From Pseudomonas bubulae (GTDB taxonomy: Bacteria; Pseudomonadota; Gammaproteobacteria; Pseudomonadales; Pseudomonadaceae), in assembly GCF_037023725.1 (NCBI RefSeq), contig NZ_CP146077.1, positions 5,080,744-5,144,743 on the forward strand: a stretch of DNA of 64,000 nt, given 5' to 3'. Shown piece by piece: positions 42,692-51,142 of the stretch. The position numbers were made by a program, and so were the translations under genes. Within the stretch, counting starts at the first letter, position 1. Each line of letters opens with the position of its first letter. The notes under the pieces were generated by a model, which did no database searches, was not told the origin of the DNA, and saw nothing but the letters and a program-made list of their open reading frames with translations.

Positions 42692-42806
42692 GACAGACCG
42701 AGGAGAGATATCAAGACCCGGCGCACTCGAAAGTGCCCCGTACGCAGCCGCCGTAACACGATGAAAAGTTGTTGGCGTCCATCTTGATATCCCTCAACGG
42801 TCTGTC
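42692..42806. repeat. 115-bp imperfect inverted repeat enclosing a small ORF
   Basis: The 25-base arms at 42692-42716 and 42782-42806 match at 22 of 25 positions (GACAGACCG...GATATCAAGA and complement). The 65-bp interior contains a further small hairpin, GCACT-CGAA-AGTGC. On the minus strand the first arm holds a Shine-Dalgarno sequence and the bases up to an ATG, and the second arm holds the stop codon of that reading frame. Confidence 0.8.
42711..42782 (-). CDS. Candidate small ORF of 23 codons, Cys/Gly-rich
   Basis: An ATG at 42782 (minus strand) follows GAGGGA with 8 bp spacing and opens a frame of 23 codons ending in TGA at 42711. The peptide starts MDANNFSSC and ends TFECAGS, with cysteines at positions 9, 13 and 20 and three glycines between the second and third blocks. 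It is too short to be caught by ordinary gene finding. The ribosome-binding site would be paired in the surrounding stem. It could be a leader peptide for the downstream DUF3077-like gene, an independent small protein, or chance within a structured RNA. No family is recognised. Confidence 0.4.
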   Translation of the reverse strand: MDANNFSSCYGGCVRGTFECAGS

Positions 42807-42946
42807 AAAACCGGTCACTGAAATCAGCGACCCGGCGAGACTAGCCACCCGTTTGCAGCGCCACAAGACAGCAAGGATTCTCTAGGAATCGTCCCTCAAT
42901 AGAAAGCGACGCAGTAGGTGCAGACGTTGCTTTATATGTAGGAGCC

Positions 42947-43867
42947 TCACTCAAGCCCTGTGGGCTTGTCGCAGATCGCGTAGCTGGCCAGCTTGGCCTG
43001 GATAAAGTCCAGAAAGCACTGAATGCGCAGCGCCAGCTGCGAGTTGCGGTAATACACAGCATGGATCGGCTGGCGATAGCCGCTGTTGAACTCGCCCAGC
43101 ACCACCTGCAGGCGCCCGGCGCTGATATCTTCGTGGGTCATAAAGTGCGACAGGCAGGCGATGCCCTGACCTTGCAACGCCAGATGACGTACGGTTTCAC
43201 CGCTTGAGGCACTGATGGCAGGCTGAATGGGCCAGCGGTCGCCCTGGGCATAACGCAGCGGCCACTGGTTGAGGCCATCGTTCTGGGTAAAACCTATCAG
43301 GGTATGGTGGGCCAAATCCGCAACATTTGTGGGCATGCCGTGGGCGGCAATGTAGTCCGGGCTGGCGAGGATATTCAGCGGGCTGCACCCCAGGGAGCGG
43401 GCATGCAGGGTGGAGTCGGCCAGGGTGCCGATACGAATGGCAATATCGGTGCTTTGTTCAAGCAGGTCGATAATCAGATCGTTGCTGTTGAGTTCCAGCT
43501 GAATCTCGGGGTACAGGGCACGGAATTCAGGGATATACGGCACGATGGCATGTAGCACAAACGGCGCGGCGGCATTGATGCGCAAGCGCCCGGAGGGGGT
43601 ACGCTGGTGCGAGATCAGGCGCTCTTCCAGCTCGTCCATTTGCTCAAGGATCAACTTGGCCCGTTCGAAAAAGAACTTGCCCTCCTCGGTCAGGTCCATG
43701 CGCCGCGTGGTGCGGTTGATCAGCGTGGTTTCAAGCTTGGCCTCCAGCCGTGACAGCGTACGGCTCACGGCCGAAGGCGTTTGCCCGGCCTGCTCGGCGG
43801 CGGCAGATATCGAGCCGCACTCGATCACCGAAACAAAGATTTGCAGCTCATCGGATCTGGCTTTCAC
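42947..43867 (-). CDS. LysR-type transcriptional regulator (CrgA-like)
   Basis: This 306-residue regulator has a helix-turn-helix at residues ~18-37 (SISAAAEQAGQTPSAVSRTL) and the periplasmic-binding-like effector domain (~90-295; GRLRINAAAPFVLHAIVPYIPEF). The group resembles CrgA/DmlR-type regulators. GTG 43867 (MKARSDELQ) is chosen because AAGG lies 8 bp upstream; the longer frame runs back into a REP element and adds repeat-derived residues. It follows the quinone reductase gene on the same strand across a REP pair and may regulate it. Confidence 0.85.
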   Translation of the reverse strand: MKARSDELQIFVSVIECGSISAAAEQAGQTPSAVSRTLSRLEAKLETTLINRTTRRMDLTEEGKFFFERAKLILEQMDELEERLISHQRTPSGRLRINAAAPFVLHAIVPYIPEFRALYPEIQLELNSNDLIIDLLEQSTDIAIRIGTLADSTLHARSLGCSPLNILASPDYIAAHGMPTNVADLAHHTLIGFTQNDGLNQWPLRYAQGDRWPIQPAISASSGETVRHLALQGQGIACLSHFMTHEDISAGRLQVVLGEFNSGYRQPIHAVYYRNSQLALRIQCFLDFIQAKLASYAICDKPTGLE

Positions 43868-43887
43868 GCGGTCGACCTTATCTACGT

Positions 43888-43972
43888 GTGGGAGCGGGCT
43901 TGCTCGCGATGGTATCACCGCGGTTCGTCATAACAACCGAGTTGCCTGCATCGCGAGCAAGCCCGCTCCCAC
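43888..43972. repeat. REP pair between mdaB and the LysR gene
   Basis: GTGGGAGCGGGCTTGCTCGC and its complement GCGAGCAAGCCCGCTCCCAC flank about 45 bp. Same subtype as 40279-40367. One end is 21 bp from the chosen LysR start, close enough to influence its translation or transcription. Confidence 0.9.
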
Positions 43973-43983
43973 CCCGGCGTCGC

Positions 43984-44574
43984 TTACGCCTTCAGGCCAA
44001 ACACCTCGGCCAGGTGCTGCTCGTAACGGGCCGCATCAACGTCTGGCTGCGGACGCTTCATCACGTCAACACACAGGAAAGTCGGCAGGCCGGTCATGCC
44101 CAAAAATTCATTAGCCTTGTGGAACGGGAAGTACACCGCGTCCACGCCCTTGCCTTCAAAGAAGTCGGCCGGGTCATCGAACGCCTGCTGCGGTGCGTTC
44201 CAGGTCAGCGACAGCATGTACTGTTTGCCCTGAATCAGGCCGCCGCTGCCGTAGCGCTGCGAAGCGTCGGAACGGGTGCGGCCGTCACTGGCGTAAAGTT
44301 TACCGTGACCCTCGGTGAACACTTCATCCATGTACTTTTTAACGATCCACGGCGCGCCCATCCACCAGCCGGGCATTTGGTAGATGATTACGTCAGCCCA
44401 AAGAAATTTTTCCACTTCTTCGGCGATATCGTAGCCTTCGTCGATATGGGTCACTTTGACTTCAAAGCCCTGACGATCAAAAAACGCCAGCGCAGTGTCG
44501 TGCATGGTCAGGTTGTAGCGACCATCGGAGTGGGCGAATTTTTTCGCACCGTTAAGCAAGAGTATTTTTTTCAT
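43984..44574 (-). CDS. mdaB: NAD(P)H quinone reductase, MdaB-like
   Basis: This 196-residue flavodoxin-fold protein starts KKILLLNGAKKFAHSDGRYN, has the MdaB phrases IYQMPGWWMGAPWIVKKYMDEVF and SDASQRYGSGGLIQGKQYMLS, and would reduce quinones by two electrons using FAD and NADPH, protecting against oxidative stress. Two adjacent ATGs (44577 and 44574) follow GGAGG; the second has the better 6-bp spacing. It is 400 bp from the TauE/SafE gene stop region on the same strand and is followed by a LysR gene. Confidence 0.87.
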   Translation of the reverse strand: MKKILLLNGAKKFAHSDGRYNLTMHDTALAFFDRQGFEVKVTHIDEGYDIAEEVEKFLWADVIIYQMPGWWMGAPWIVKKYMDEVFTEGHGKLYASDGRTRSDASQRYGSGGLIQGKQYMLSLTWNAPQQAFDDPADFFEGKGVDAVYFPFHKANEFLGMTGLPTFLCVDVMKRPQPDVDAARYEQHLAEVFGLKA

Positions 44575-44717
44575 CATCAGCCTCCAGGGGGTTAAACCCT
44601 CAGCGCTGTTGAGCGACAGGGGGGTTCAAAAACATGTCGGCAGAATATCGTTGCCCTCGCATGAGAAAAACCCGTGATGGGTCAAATCACCTTTGCCGCT
44701 ACAGCACGAATCCATTG

Positions 44718-45482
44718 TTAATTATTGATTAGCAAGTGAGTACCCAGCAGCGCCATGCCGATAAAAAACACCCGCTTAAACAGCAAGGCGCTGATGCGCT
44801 GGCGCAACCATTGCCCCAGCCACATGCCGAGCATGGCGGGCAACAGCGCCAGCAATGAGGCATTGAGCTCAGCGCCAGCCAGGTTGCCGCGCCAGTACAG
44901 CCCGGCGGCAAGGGCCAATGTGGAGACGCTGAAGGACAAACCCAAGGCCTGCACCAACTGGTTTTTGCTCAGGCCCAGGGCTTGCAGATAGGGCACGGCA
45001 GGGATCACAAACACCCCGGTAGCCGAGGTGATGACCCCGGTGATCAGCCCGCACACCGGGCCCAGCCAGGGCTCGCGCTGCGGGGCGATGCGCAGGGTGG
45101 GCAGGAACAACCCGCTGAGGGCATAAAGCAACAGGGCCGCACCCAGCGCTCGTACCACCCAGCTACCGCCATCGATACTGAGCCACAGCATGCCTGATGC
45201 GGTGCCGATAAAAATCCCCAGCTGCATGGGCCACAGACGTTTGAGCAACCCCCGCAACTGGCCGCCGGCAGCCAGTTGCCAGGCGTTGGTCACGATGGAC
45301 GGGATAATCAGCAGAGCCGCAGCCTGCGCCGGAGCAATAGCCAGCCCGAGCATACCCATGGCGACAGTCGGCAGGCCAAGGCCGATGACGCCCTTGACCG
45401 TACCGGCCAGCAAAAAGGTCATAATCACCAGCAGTGACAAGGCCCATCCCAGGTGTTGGTAAAACTCGACAAGTGTTTTCAT
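44718..45482 (-). CDS. TauE/SafE family membrane transporter
   Basis: This 254-residue inner-membrane protein has about eight hydrophobic helices arranged as two similar halves. It contains AGTVKGVIGLGLPTVAMG in the first half and GLITGVITSATGVFVIPAVPYLQALGLSKNQLVQALGL in the second, the double signature of the TauE/SafE (DUF81) family. Members export or import sulfite, sulfoacetate or other organic sulfur anions. The substrate is unknown here. ATG 45482 is preferred over 45500. It diverges from a LysR gene, the usual arrangement for a regulator-target pair. Confidence 0.85.
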   Translation of the reverse strand: MKTLVEFYQHLGWALSLLVIMTFLLAGTVKGVIGLGLPTVAMGMLGLAIAPAQAAALLIIPSIVTNAWQLAAGGQLRGLLKRLWPMQLGIFIGTASGMLWLSIDGGSWVVRALGAALLLYALSGLFLPTLRIAPQREPWLGPVCGLITGVITSATGVFVIPAVPYLQALGLSKNQLVQALGLSFSVSTLALAAGLYWRGNLAGAELNASLLALLPAMLGMWLGQWLRQRISALLFKRVFFIGMALLGTHLLINN

Positions 45483-45569
45483 GGGCCTATGCTGGGGCAT
45501 GGGCCAGCGCCTGAAAATGCGCCATGCACAGAGTCAGCCTCTTTCCTGACAATAGGCAGAACCCCTCGC

Positions 45570-45598
45570 CCGTAGCAACTGCCGAAGGCTGCTACAAC
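45570..45598. repeat. Short GTAGCAGCTGCC-family repeat
   Basis: CCGTAGCAACTGCCGAAGG-CTGCTAC is a collapsed copy of the long inverted repeats at 20269 and 42200. It lies in the divergent promoter region between the TauE/SafE and LysR genes. Confidence 0.6.
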
Positions 45599-45649
45599 AG
45601 CGGTTTGCGGCGCTATTTAGAATCTTTACAGGATCATCAAGGACCTTTC

Positions 45650-46531
45650 ATGCACTTCGACCTGGTTGACCTGCGTCTGTATTTGAATGTGCTGCAGGCA
45701 GGCAATATCACCGCCGGCGCCAGCCTCAGCCATCTATCGCTGCCTGCCGCCAGTGCGCGGATCCGGGCGATGGAAGCGTCCTTGGGCGTGGCGTTTTTGC
45801 AGCGCAGCCGTCGTGGCATCAGCCCTACCCCTGCCGGGCAAGCGCTGGCCCAACATGCCCGGTTACTGTTGCAGCAGGTGGAGCGCATGAACCACGACCT
45901 GAGCGAATACGCCCAGGGCTTCAAAGGCCGTATCCGCCTGCTGTGCAACACCGCCGCCCTCACCGAATACCTGCCTGAACTGCTCGCCGACTTTGTACGC
46001 CAGCACCCTGCCATAAGCGTCGACCAGCAAGAACTCACCAGCCTGCGCATCACCCATGCCCTGCGCCTGGACGCGGCCGATATCGGTGTGATCTCCAACG
46101 CGGTAGACACCCGTGACCTGCAAACCCGGCCCTTTCGCGATGACCCGCTGGTACTGGTCATGCCCCTCGACCACCCGCTGGCCCACAGGCCCGGCCTCTC
46201 GTTCAGCGACACCCTGAGCCATGACTATGTCGGGTTGTCGGCCAGCAGCGCGCTGGCGGTGTACCTGGAAGAACAGGCACTGCATATGGGGTGTCGCATG
46301 CAGGTGCGTATCCGTGCCGAAGGCTTTGACGGGGTATTGCGCATGGTCGCTCGCGGCGCCGGGCTGGGGATTGTGCCCAGGGCCACCATCGAGCGCTGGC
46401 AGGCCCCGCGCACCTTTGAAGTGGTGAACTTGAGCGAGCCCTGGGCTGATCGTAAATTGCTGCTGTGCGCCCGCTCGTTTGCGCAATTGCCCACCTATGC
46501 CATGGCATTGCTGGAAGCTTTGAGCTTGTAA
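45650..46531 (+). CDS. LysR-type regulator divergent to the TauE/SafE gene
   Basis: This 293-residue regulator has the helix-turn-helix near residues 18-38 (NITAGASLSHLSLPAASARI) and an effector domain starting GRIRLLCNTAALTEYLPELL. ATG 45650 has AAGGA 8 bp upstream; upstream in-frame codons lie in repeat DNA. It lies 168 bp from the divergent TauE/SafE gene and most likely controls it. Related proteins often pair with sulfite/organosulfur exporters. The inducer is unknown. Confidence 0.87.
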   Translation: MHFDLVDLRLYLNVLQAGNITAGASLSHLSLPAASARIRAMEASLGVAFLQRSRRGISPTPAGQALAQHARLLLQQVERMNHDLSEYAQGFKGRIRLLCNTAALTEYLPELLADFVRQHPAISVDQQELTSLRITHALRLDAADIGVISNAVDTRDLQTRPFRDDPLVLVMPLDHPLAHRPGLSFSDTLSHDYVGLSASSALAVYLEEQALHMGCRMQVRIRAEGFDGVLRMVARGAGLGIVPRATIERWQAPRTFEVVNLSEPWADRKLLLCARSFAQLPTYAMALLEALSL

Positions 46532-46668
46532 GAATAGTCGCCGTTTACTGCCAGCCTGTATGCCTTGGTTTTTACCCAGAGTAATATCCGGGGCTTGCGA
46601 CACCCGGGGCGCCTTTGCCCACGGGTACTTTTATCCAGTTTTGAGAATAACAACTCACAGGGCACCCG

Positions 46669-48072
46669 ATGGCTGACGCTAATTCCCCCCCGGTCACACT
46701 CAAACGCGGTTTGAAAAACCGCCATATCCAGCTGATTGCCCTGGGCGGCGCTATCGGTACGGGCCTGTTTCTGGGGTCGGCGGGCGTACTCAAGTCGGCC
46801 GGGCCGTCGATGATCCTGGGCTATGCGATCGCCGGCTTTATAGCGTTCCTGATCATGCGCCAACTCGGCGAAATGATCGTCGAAGAGCCAGTGGCCGGTT
46901 CCTTCAGCCACTTTGCCCACAAGTACTGGGGCGGTTATGCGGGGTTTCTTTCGGGCTGGAACTATTGGGTACTGTATGTGCTGGTGGGCATGGCCGAGCT
47001 GACGGCCGTGGGCAAGTACATCCAGTTCTGGTGGCCCGAGGTGCCAACCTGGGTCAGCGCCGTGGTGTTCTTTGTACTGGTCAACCTGATCAATACCCTG
47101 AACGTGAAAGTGTTCGGCGAAATGGAATTCTGGTTTGCCATTATCAAGGTGGTGGCGATTGTCGGCATGATCGTCCTGGGTTGCTACCTGCTGTTCAGCG
47201 GCACCGGCGGCCCTCAGGCGTCGATCAGCAACCTGTGGAGCCACGGCGGGTTCTTCCCCAATGGCGGCATGGGGCTACTGATGGCCATGGCCTTTATCAT
47301 GTTTTCCTTCGGTGGCCTGGAGCTGGTGGGTATCACCGCGGCGGAAGCCAGCGAGCCGAAAAAGGTGATCCCCAAGGCCATCAACCAGGTGGTGTACCGG
47401 ATCCTTATTTTCTACGTGGGCGCCCTGACCGTGCTGCTGGCACTGTACCCGTGGGACCAGTTGCTGGTAACCCTGGGCGCCGGCGGCGATGCCTACGGCA
47501 GCAGCCCGTTTGTGCAGATCTTTGCCTTGATCGGCAGTGATACCGCCGCGCAAATCCTCAACTTTGTAGTACTGACTGCCGCGCTGTCGGTCTATAACAG
47601 CGGCGTGTACTGCAACAGCCGCATGCTGTTTGGCCTGGCCGAGCAGGGTGATGCCCCCAAAGCCCTGATGAAGCTGACCAAAAATGGCGTGCCGTTGCGT
47701 GCACTGGGCGTGTCGGCACTGGTGACGCTGTTGTGCGTGGTGGTCAACTATGTGGCCCCGCACAAGGCACTGGAGCTGCTGTTTGCCCTGGTGGTTGCCT
47801 CGCTGATGATCAACTGGGCACTGATCAGCCTCACCCATATCAAGTTCCGCAAGGCCATGGCCGTTCAGGGCGTGACGCCTTCGTTCAAGGCATTCTGGTT
47901 CCCGTTCAGCAATATCCTGTGCCTGGTGTTTATGGCGGTGATCGTCTCGGTTATCTGGATGATCCCCGACGTTCGTGCGTCGGTGTATGCGATTCCGGTG
48001 TGGCTGCTGATCATCTACGGCTTCTATGTGCTGCGCCTGCGCACCGGTAAGGCTCTGGCCAACTCGCACTAA
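46669..48072 (+). CDS. Aromatic amino-acid permease, AroP-like (APC family)
   Basis: This 467-residue permease of the amino acid-polyamine-organocation family has twelve membrane segments. The start LKRGLKNRHIQLIALGGAIGTGLFLGSA is the classic family motif, and VEEPVAGSFSHFAHKYWG, FSFGGLELVGITAAEA and NSGVYCNSRMLFGLA match AroP/PheP. It would import Phe, Tyr or Trp with protons. A terminator follows directly. The 137-bp leader contains no clear TyrR/PhhR box. AroP versus PheP cannot be decided by eye. Confidence 0.87.
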   Translation: MADANSPPVTLKRGLKNRHIQLIALGGAIGTGLFLGSAGVLKSAGPSMILGYAIAGFIAFLIMRQLGEMIVEEPVAGSFSHFAHKYWGGYAGFLSGWNYWVLYVLVGMAELTAVGKYIQFWWPEVPTWVSAVVFFVLVNLINTLNVKVFGEMEFWFAIIKVVAIVGMIVLGCYLLFSGTGGPQASISNLWSHGGFFPNGGMGLLMAMAFIMFSFGGLELVGITAAEASEPKKVIPKAINQVVYRILIFYVGALTVLLALYPWDQLLVTLGAGGDAYGSSPFVQIFALIGSDTAAQILNFVVLTAALSVYNSGVYCNSRMLFGLAEQGDAPKALMKLTKNGVPLRALGVSALVTLLCVVVNYVAPHKALELLFALVVASLMINWALISLTHIKFRKAMAVQGVTPSFKAFWFPFSNILCLVFMAVIVSVIWMIPDVRASVYAIPVWLLIIYGFYVLRLRTGKALANSH

Positions 48073-48087
48073 GCATTTGGCTGTTAC

Positions 48088-48125
48088 AAAAAAGCCCCGG
48101 CACTGAAAACAGTGCCGGGGCTTTT
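48088..48125 (+). terminator. Terminator after the aromatic permease gene
   Basis: AAAGCCCCGGCACT and AGTGCCGGGGCTTTT form a 14-bp stem with a 6-nt loop, ending in a T run on the plus strand. It starts 16 bp after the permease stop. Confidence 0.9.
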
Positions 48126-48209
48126 GCGCATCTGGGGGTCGGAACCAGGCATCTGTCAGAGTATCGCTGCGGTTAGGGTGAGGTTCGATAACCCATCACC
48201 GGAGGTCTT

Positions 48210-48554
48210 ATGTCTGCGCCAATCACCGTGCTTCGCGACACCCATCCCCTGCCCGTGCTCGATGCCTGCAAATGGGAAAAACTCGAAGGCGACCCCCATA
48301 CCGTCAACCTCAACGCCTACACCAGCGAAGACGGCAGCAAGATCATGGGCACGTGGATTTGCACGCCCGGCAAGTGGTATGTGGAATATGTGAAGTGGGA
48401 ATACTGCGATTTCCGTGAGGGCTATTGCATCATCACCCCAGAGGGCAAAGAACCGATCCATCTGCGGGCCGGGGATATCTTTGTGGTCGAGCCGGGCATG
48501 AAAGGCACATGGGAAGTGGTTGAAACCGTGCGCAAGTATTTCGTTTTTGCCTGA
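48210..48554 (+). CDS. Small cupin-domain protein (DUF861/EutQ-like)
   Basis: This 114-residue protein is a single cupin beta-barrel. It contains GTWICTPGKWYVEYVKWEYCDFREGYCIITPE and the final block IHLRAGDIFVVEPGMKGTWEV, which match the (S)-ureidoglycine aminohydrolase/DUF861 subgroup. One expected metal ligand set is not obvious (no HxH pair), so metal binding is doubtful. A GGAGG sequence lies 8 bp before the ATG. It follows the permease terminator, so it has its own promoter. Function unknown. Confidence 0.82.
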   Translation: MSAPITVLRDTHPLPVLDACKWEKLEGDPHTVNLNAYTSEDGSKIMGTWICTPGKWYVEYVKWEYCDFREGYCIITPEGKEPIHLRAGDIFVVEPGMKGTWEVVETVRKYFVFA

Positions 48555-48573
48555 GTGAAACCACGCAAAAAAC

Positions 48574-48602
48574 CCGGGAGCCCGCCCGACGCGGGCTCCC
48601 GG
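48574..48602 (-). terminator. Terminator after mmsB
   Basis: CCGGGAGCCCGC and GCGGGCTCCCGG form a 12-bp perfect stem with a 5-nt loop, followed by TTTTTT on the minus strand. It lies 13 bp beyond the mmsB stop and 20 bp beyond the cupin gene stop, so it may serve both. Confidence 0.9.
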
Positions 48603-48614
48603 TAAAGCGACCAG

Positions 48615-49502
48615 TTACTGAGGTTTGCGATAGCTGTTGATGATGGCCGAGAAATCCTTGCCGCCTTCGCCGCGCAGGCTCATGGCCTGATACAGCTGTT
48701 GCGCCACGGCACCCATCACCACAGGCTGGTGGGCCTGACGTGCTGCCTCGGTGGCCAGCCCCAGATCCTTGAGCATCAGCTCGGCACCAAATCCACCGGT
48801 ATAGCCGCGTGACGCAGGGGCGGTTTCAACGATGCCCGGCCACGGGTTGTACACCTCCGAGCTCCAGCAGCGCCCGGTGGAGCTGTTGATCACCCCGGCC
48901 AGTACTTCGCTGTCGATACCCAGTGCAGCCCCCAGGGCCATGGCCTCGCTGACGCCGACCATGGAGATCCCGAGCAGCAGGTTGTTGCAGATTTTAGCCA
49001 CTTGGCCGGTGCCCACATCCCCGCAATGGACGATGTTGCGGCCCATTTGTTCGAGTACAGGGTGCAGGGTGTCGAACAGCGCCTGGGGAGCGCCGACCAT
49101 AAAGGTCAGGGTGCCCGCCTGCGCGCCACCGGTGCCGCCGGACACCGGCGCATCGGCCATCTGCACGCCCTGTTTGGCGGCTGCAGCGGCGACATCGCGG
49201 GCGGTCTGCGGGTCGATGGTGCTGCAATCCACGGCGGGTACACCTGCGCCGATGCCAGCCAGCACGCCGTCCTCACCCAGCCACACGCTGCGCACATGGG
49301 CAGCAGCCGGGAGCATGGTGATCACCAGTTCGGTGCCTTGGGCGGCCTCCCGAGGCGAGGTGCTGATATGGCCACCCAGGGCGGCCAGCTCGGCGAGAAT
49401 GCTTTGGTTCAGATCAAACAGGTTCAGCGAATGCCCGGCCTTGAGCAGGTTGCGCGCCATTGGTGCGCCCATGTTGCCCAGGCCGATAAATGCGATATTC
49501 AT
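48615..49502 (-). CDS. mmsB: 3-hydroxyisobutyrate dehydrogenase
   Basis: This 295-residue enzyme oxidises 3-hydroxyisobutyrate to methylmalonate semialdehyde in valine degradation. The NAD-binding start MNIAFIGLGNMGAPMARNLL is diagnostic, followed by the substrate motif DAPVSGGTGGAQAGTLTFM (~residue 118) and the catalytic Lys region GQVAKICNNLLLG (~168). ATG 49502 has GAGGG about 9 bp upstream. It lies 11 bp after mmsA in the same operon, and its product feeds the MmsA reaction. Confidence 0.93.
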   Translation of the reverse strand: MNIAFIGLGNMGAPMARNLLKAGHSLNLFDLNQSILAELAALGGHISTSPREAAQGTELVITMLPAAAHVRSVWLGEDGVLAGIGAGVPAVDCSTIDPQTARDVAAAAAKQGVQMADAPVSGGTGGAQAGTLTFMVGAPQALFDTLHPVLEQMGRNIVHCGDVGTGQVAKICNNLLLGISMVGVSEAMALGAALGIDSEVLAGVINSSTGRCWSSEVYNPWPGIVETAPASRGYTGGFGAELMLKDLGLATEAARQAHQPVVMGAVAQQLYQAMSLRGEGGKDFSAIINSYRKPQ

Positions 49503-49513
49503 GCTGTGTGCCC

Positions 49514-51028
49514 TCAACGAAGATTGATGGTTGTGTTGACGCCATCATTCACGCTGTCATCGTCGAACCAGCGACTGGTGACGGTCTTGGTTTGAGTATA
49601 GAACTGCACCACTTGCTTGCCGTACGGGCCAAGATCACCGAGTTTCGAGCCACGGGAACCCGTGAAGCTGAAGAACGGCACCGGCACCGGGATCGGGATA
49701 TTGATACCGACCTGGCCCACATCGATTTCAGTCTGGAACTTGCGCGCTGCAGCGCCGCTTTGGGTAAACAGGCCGGTGCCGTTGCCAAACGGGTTGGCGT
49801 TGACCAGTGCAATGGCCTGGTCGAGGGTATCGACCTCAATCACCACCAGCACCGGGCCGAAAATTTCCTGGGTATAGATTTGCATATCGGTGGTGACCCC
49901 GGAAAACAGGGTCGGACCGATAAAGTTGCCTTGTTCGAAACCCGGGACCTTGATGTTGCGGCCATCCAGTTCCAGCACTGCGCCTTCTTTGATGCCGCTT
50001 TCGATCAACCCCAGTACCCGCTCTTTAGCACGCCTGGAGATCACCGGACCTACATCCGTACCCGCCTCGCTGCCGGCGTTGACCTTGAGTTTTTGCGCCA
50101 GCGCCTTGAGGTCCGGCAGCCATTTTTTCGCCGCCCCCACCAGTACCACCACCGAGGTAGCCATACAGCGTTGCCCGGCTGCGCCAAAACCGGCACCGAC
50201 CAGCGCGTTGAGGGTTTGCTCGCGGTTGGCATCGGCCAACACCACGGCGTGGTTTTTCGCGCCCATCATCGATTGCACGCGCTTGCCGTGACGGCCCGCC
50301 AGGTCATAAACGTGGGTACCGACGGCGGTTGAGCCAACGAACGAAACCGCTTTGATATCGGTGTGGGTGCACAGCGCATCCACCACATCCTTGCCGCCAT
50401 GCACGACGTTGAGCACACCCGGCGGAACCCCGGCTTCCAGCGCCAGCTCGACCAGCATCAAGGTCGAGAGCGGGTCTTGTTCGGACGGTTTGAGAACGAA
50501 GGTGTTACCGCAGGCGATGGCCATCGGGAACATCCATAGCGGAATCATGGCAGGGAAATTGAACGGTGTGATCCCGGCGCAGACCCCGATAGGTTGGCGC
50601 AAGGTGTAGGTATCCACCCCGCCCGCAACGTTTTCAGCGAATTCACCCATCTGCAAGGTGCCGATGGAGCAAGCATGCTCGACCACTTCCAGGCCGCGGA
50701 AAATATCGCCCTCGGCGTCGGCAATGGTTTTACCCTGTTCGGCACTGAGCACAGTGGCGATGCGCTTGGAGTGCTCGCGAATCAGCGCCTGCAGCTTGAG
50801 CATGATGCGCATGCGCGCGCCAATGGGCGTCAGCTTCCAGGTCTGGAAAGCGCGCTGGGCGGCAGCGATGGCGGCGTTGACTTCAGCGGCAGTGGCAAAC
50901 GGTACTTTGGCCAGCACTTGCTGAGTGGCGGGGTTGATGATGTCGTGCCACTCGGTGGTCTGCGACTCGACCCATTCGCCATCGATCAGCAGGCGGGCGT
51001 TTTGGTACGGGGTGGTAGAAACGTTCAT
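49514..51028 (-). CDS. mmsA: Methylmalonate-semialdehyde dehydrogenase (CoA-acylating)
   Basis: This 504-residue aldehyde dehydrogenase converts methylmalonate semialdehyde to propionyl-CoA in valine (and inositol/thymine) breakdown. It has GVCAGITPFNFPAMIPLWMFP (cofactor-binding region), the GSTAVGTHVYDLAG segment and the catalytic Cys in GAAGQRCMATS (~residue 285). ATG 51028 has GGAGA 5 bp upstream. It is first in the mmsA-mmsB operon. In Pseudomonas aeruginosa the pair is controlled by MmsR, an AraC-type protein; here a LysR gene is divergent instead. Confidence 0.94.
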   Translation of the reverse strand: MNVSTTPYQNARLLIDGEWVESQTTEWHDIINPATQQVLAKVPFATAAEVNAAIAAAQRAFQTWKLTPIGARMRIMLKLQALIREHSKRIATVLSAEQGKTIADAEGDIFRGLEVVEHACSIGTLQMGEFAENVAGGVDTYTLRQPIGVCAGITPFNFPAMIPLWMFPMAIACGNTFVLKPSEQDPLSTLMLVELALEAGVPPGVLNVVHGGKDVVDALCTHTDIKAVSFVGSTAVGTHVYDLAGRHGKRVQSMMGAKNHAVVLADANREQTLNALVGAGFGAAGQRCMATSVVVLVGAAKKWLPDLKALAQKLKVNAGSEAGTDVGPVISRRAKERVLGLIESGIKEGAVLELDGRNIKVPGFEQGNFIGPTLFSGVTTDMQIYTQEIFGPVLVVIEVDTLDQAIALVNANPFGNGTGLFTQSGAAARKFQTEIDVGQVGINIPIPVPVPFFSFTGSRGSKLGDLGPYGKQVVQFYTQTKTVTSRWFDDDSVNDGVNTTINLR

Positions 51029-51142
51029 GGAAGTCTCCGGCATTATTATTTTAAGTAGGGCTGTCCAGATTGGTCGCAGGACTGTTTTTGGAGTATAGGT
51101 GTGCGTTCTTCTAATAAGAACGCACATAAAAGCCGATCAAAC

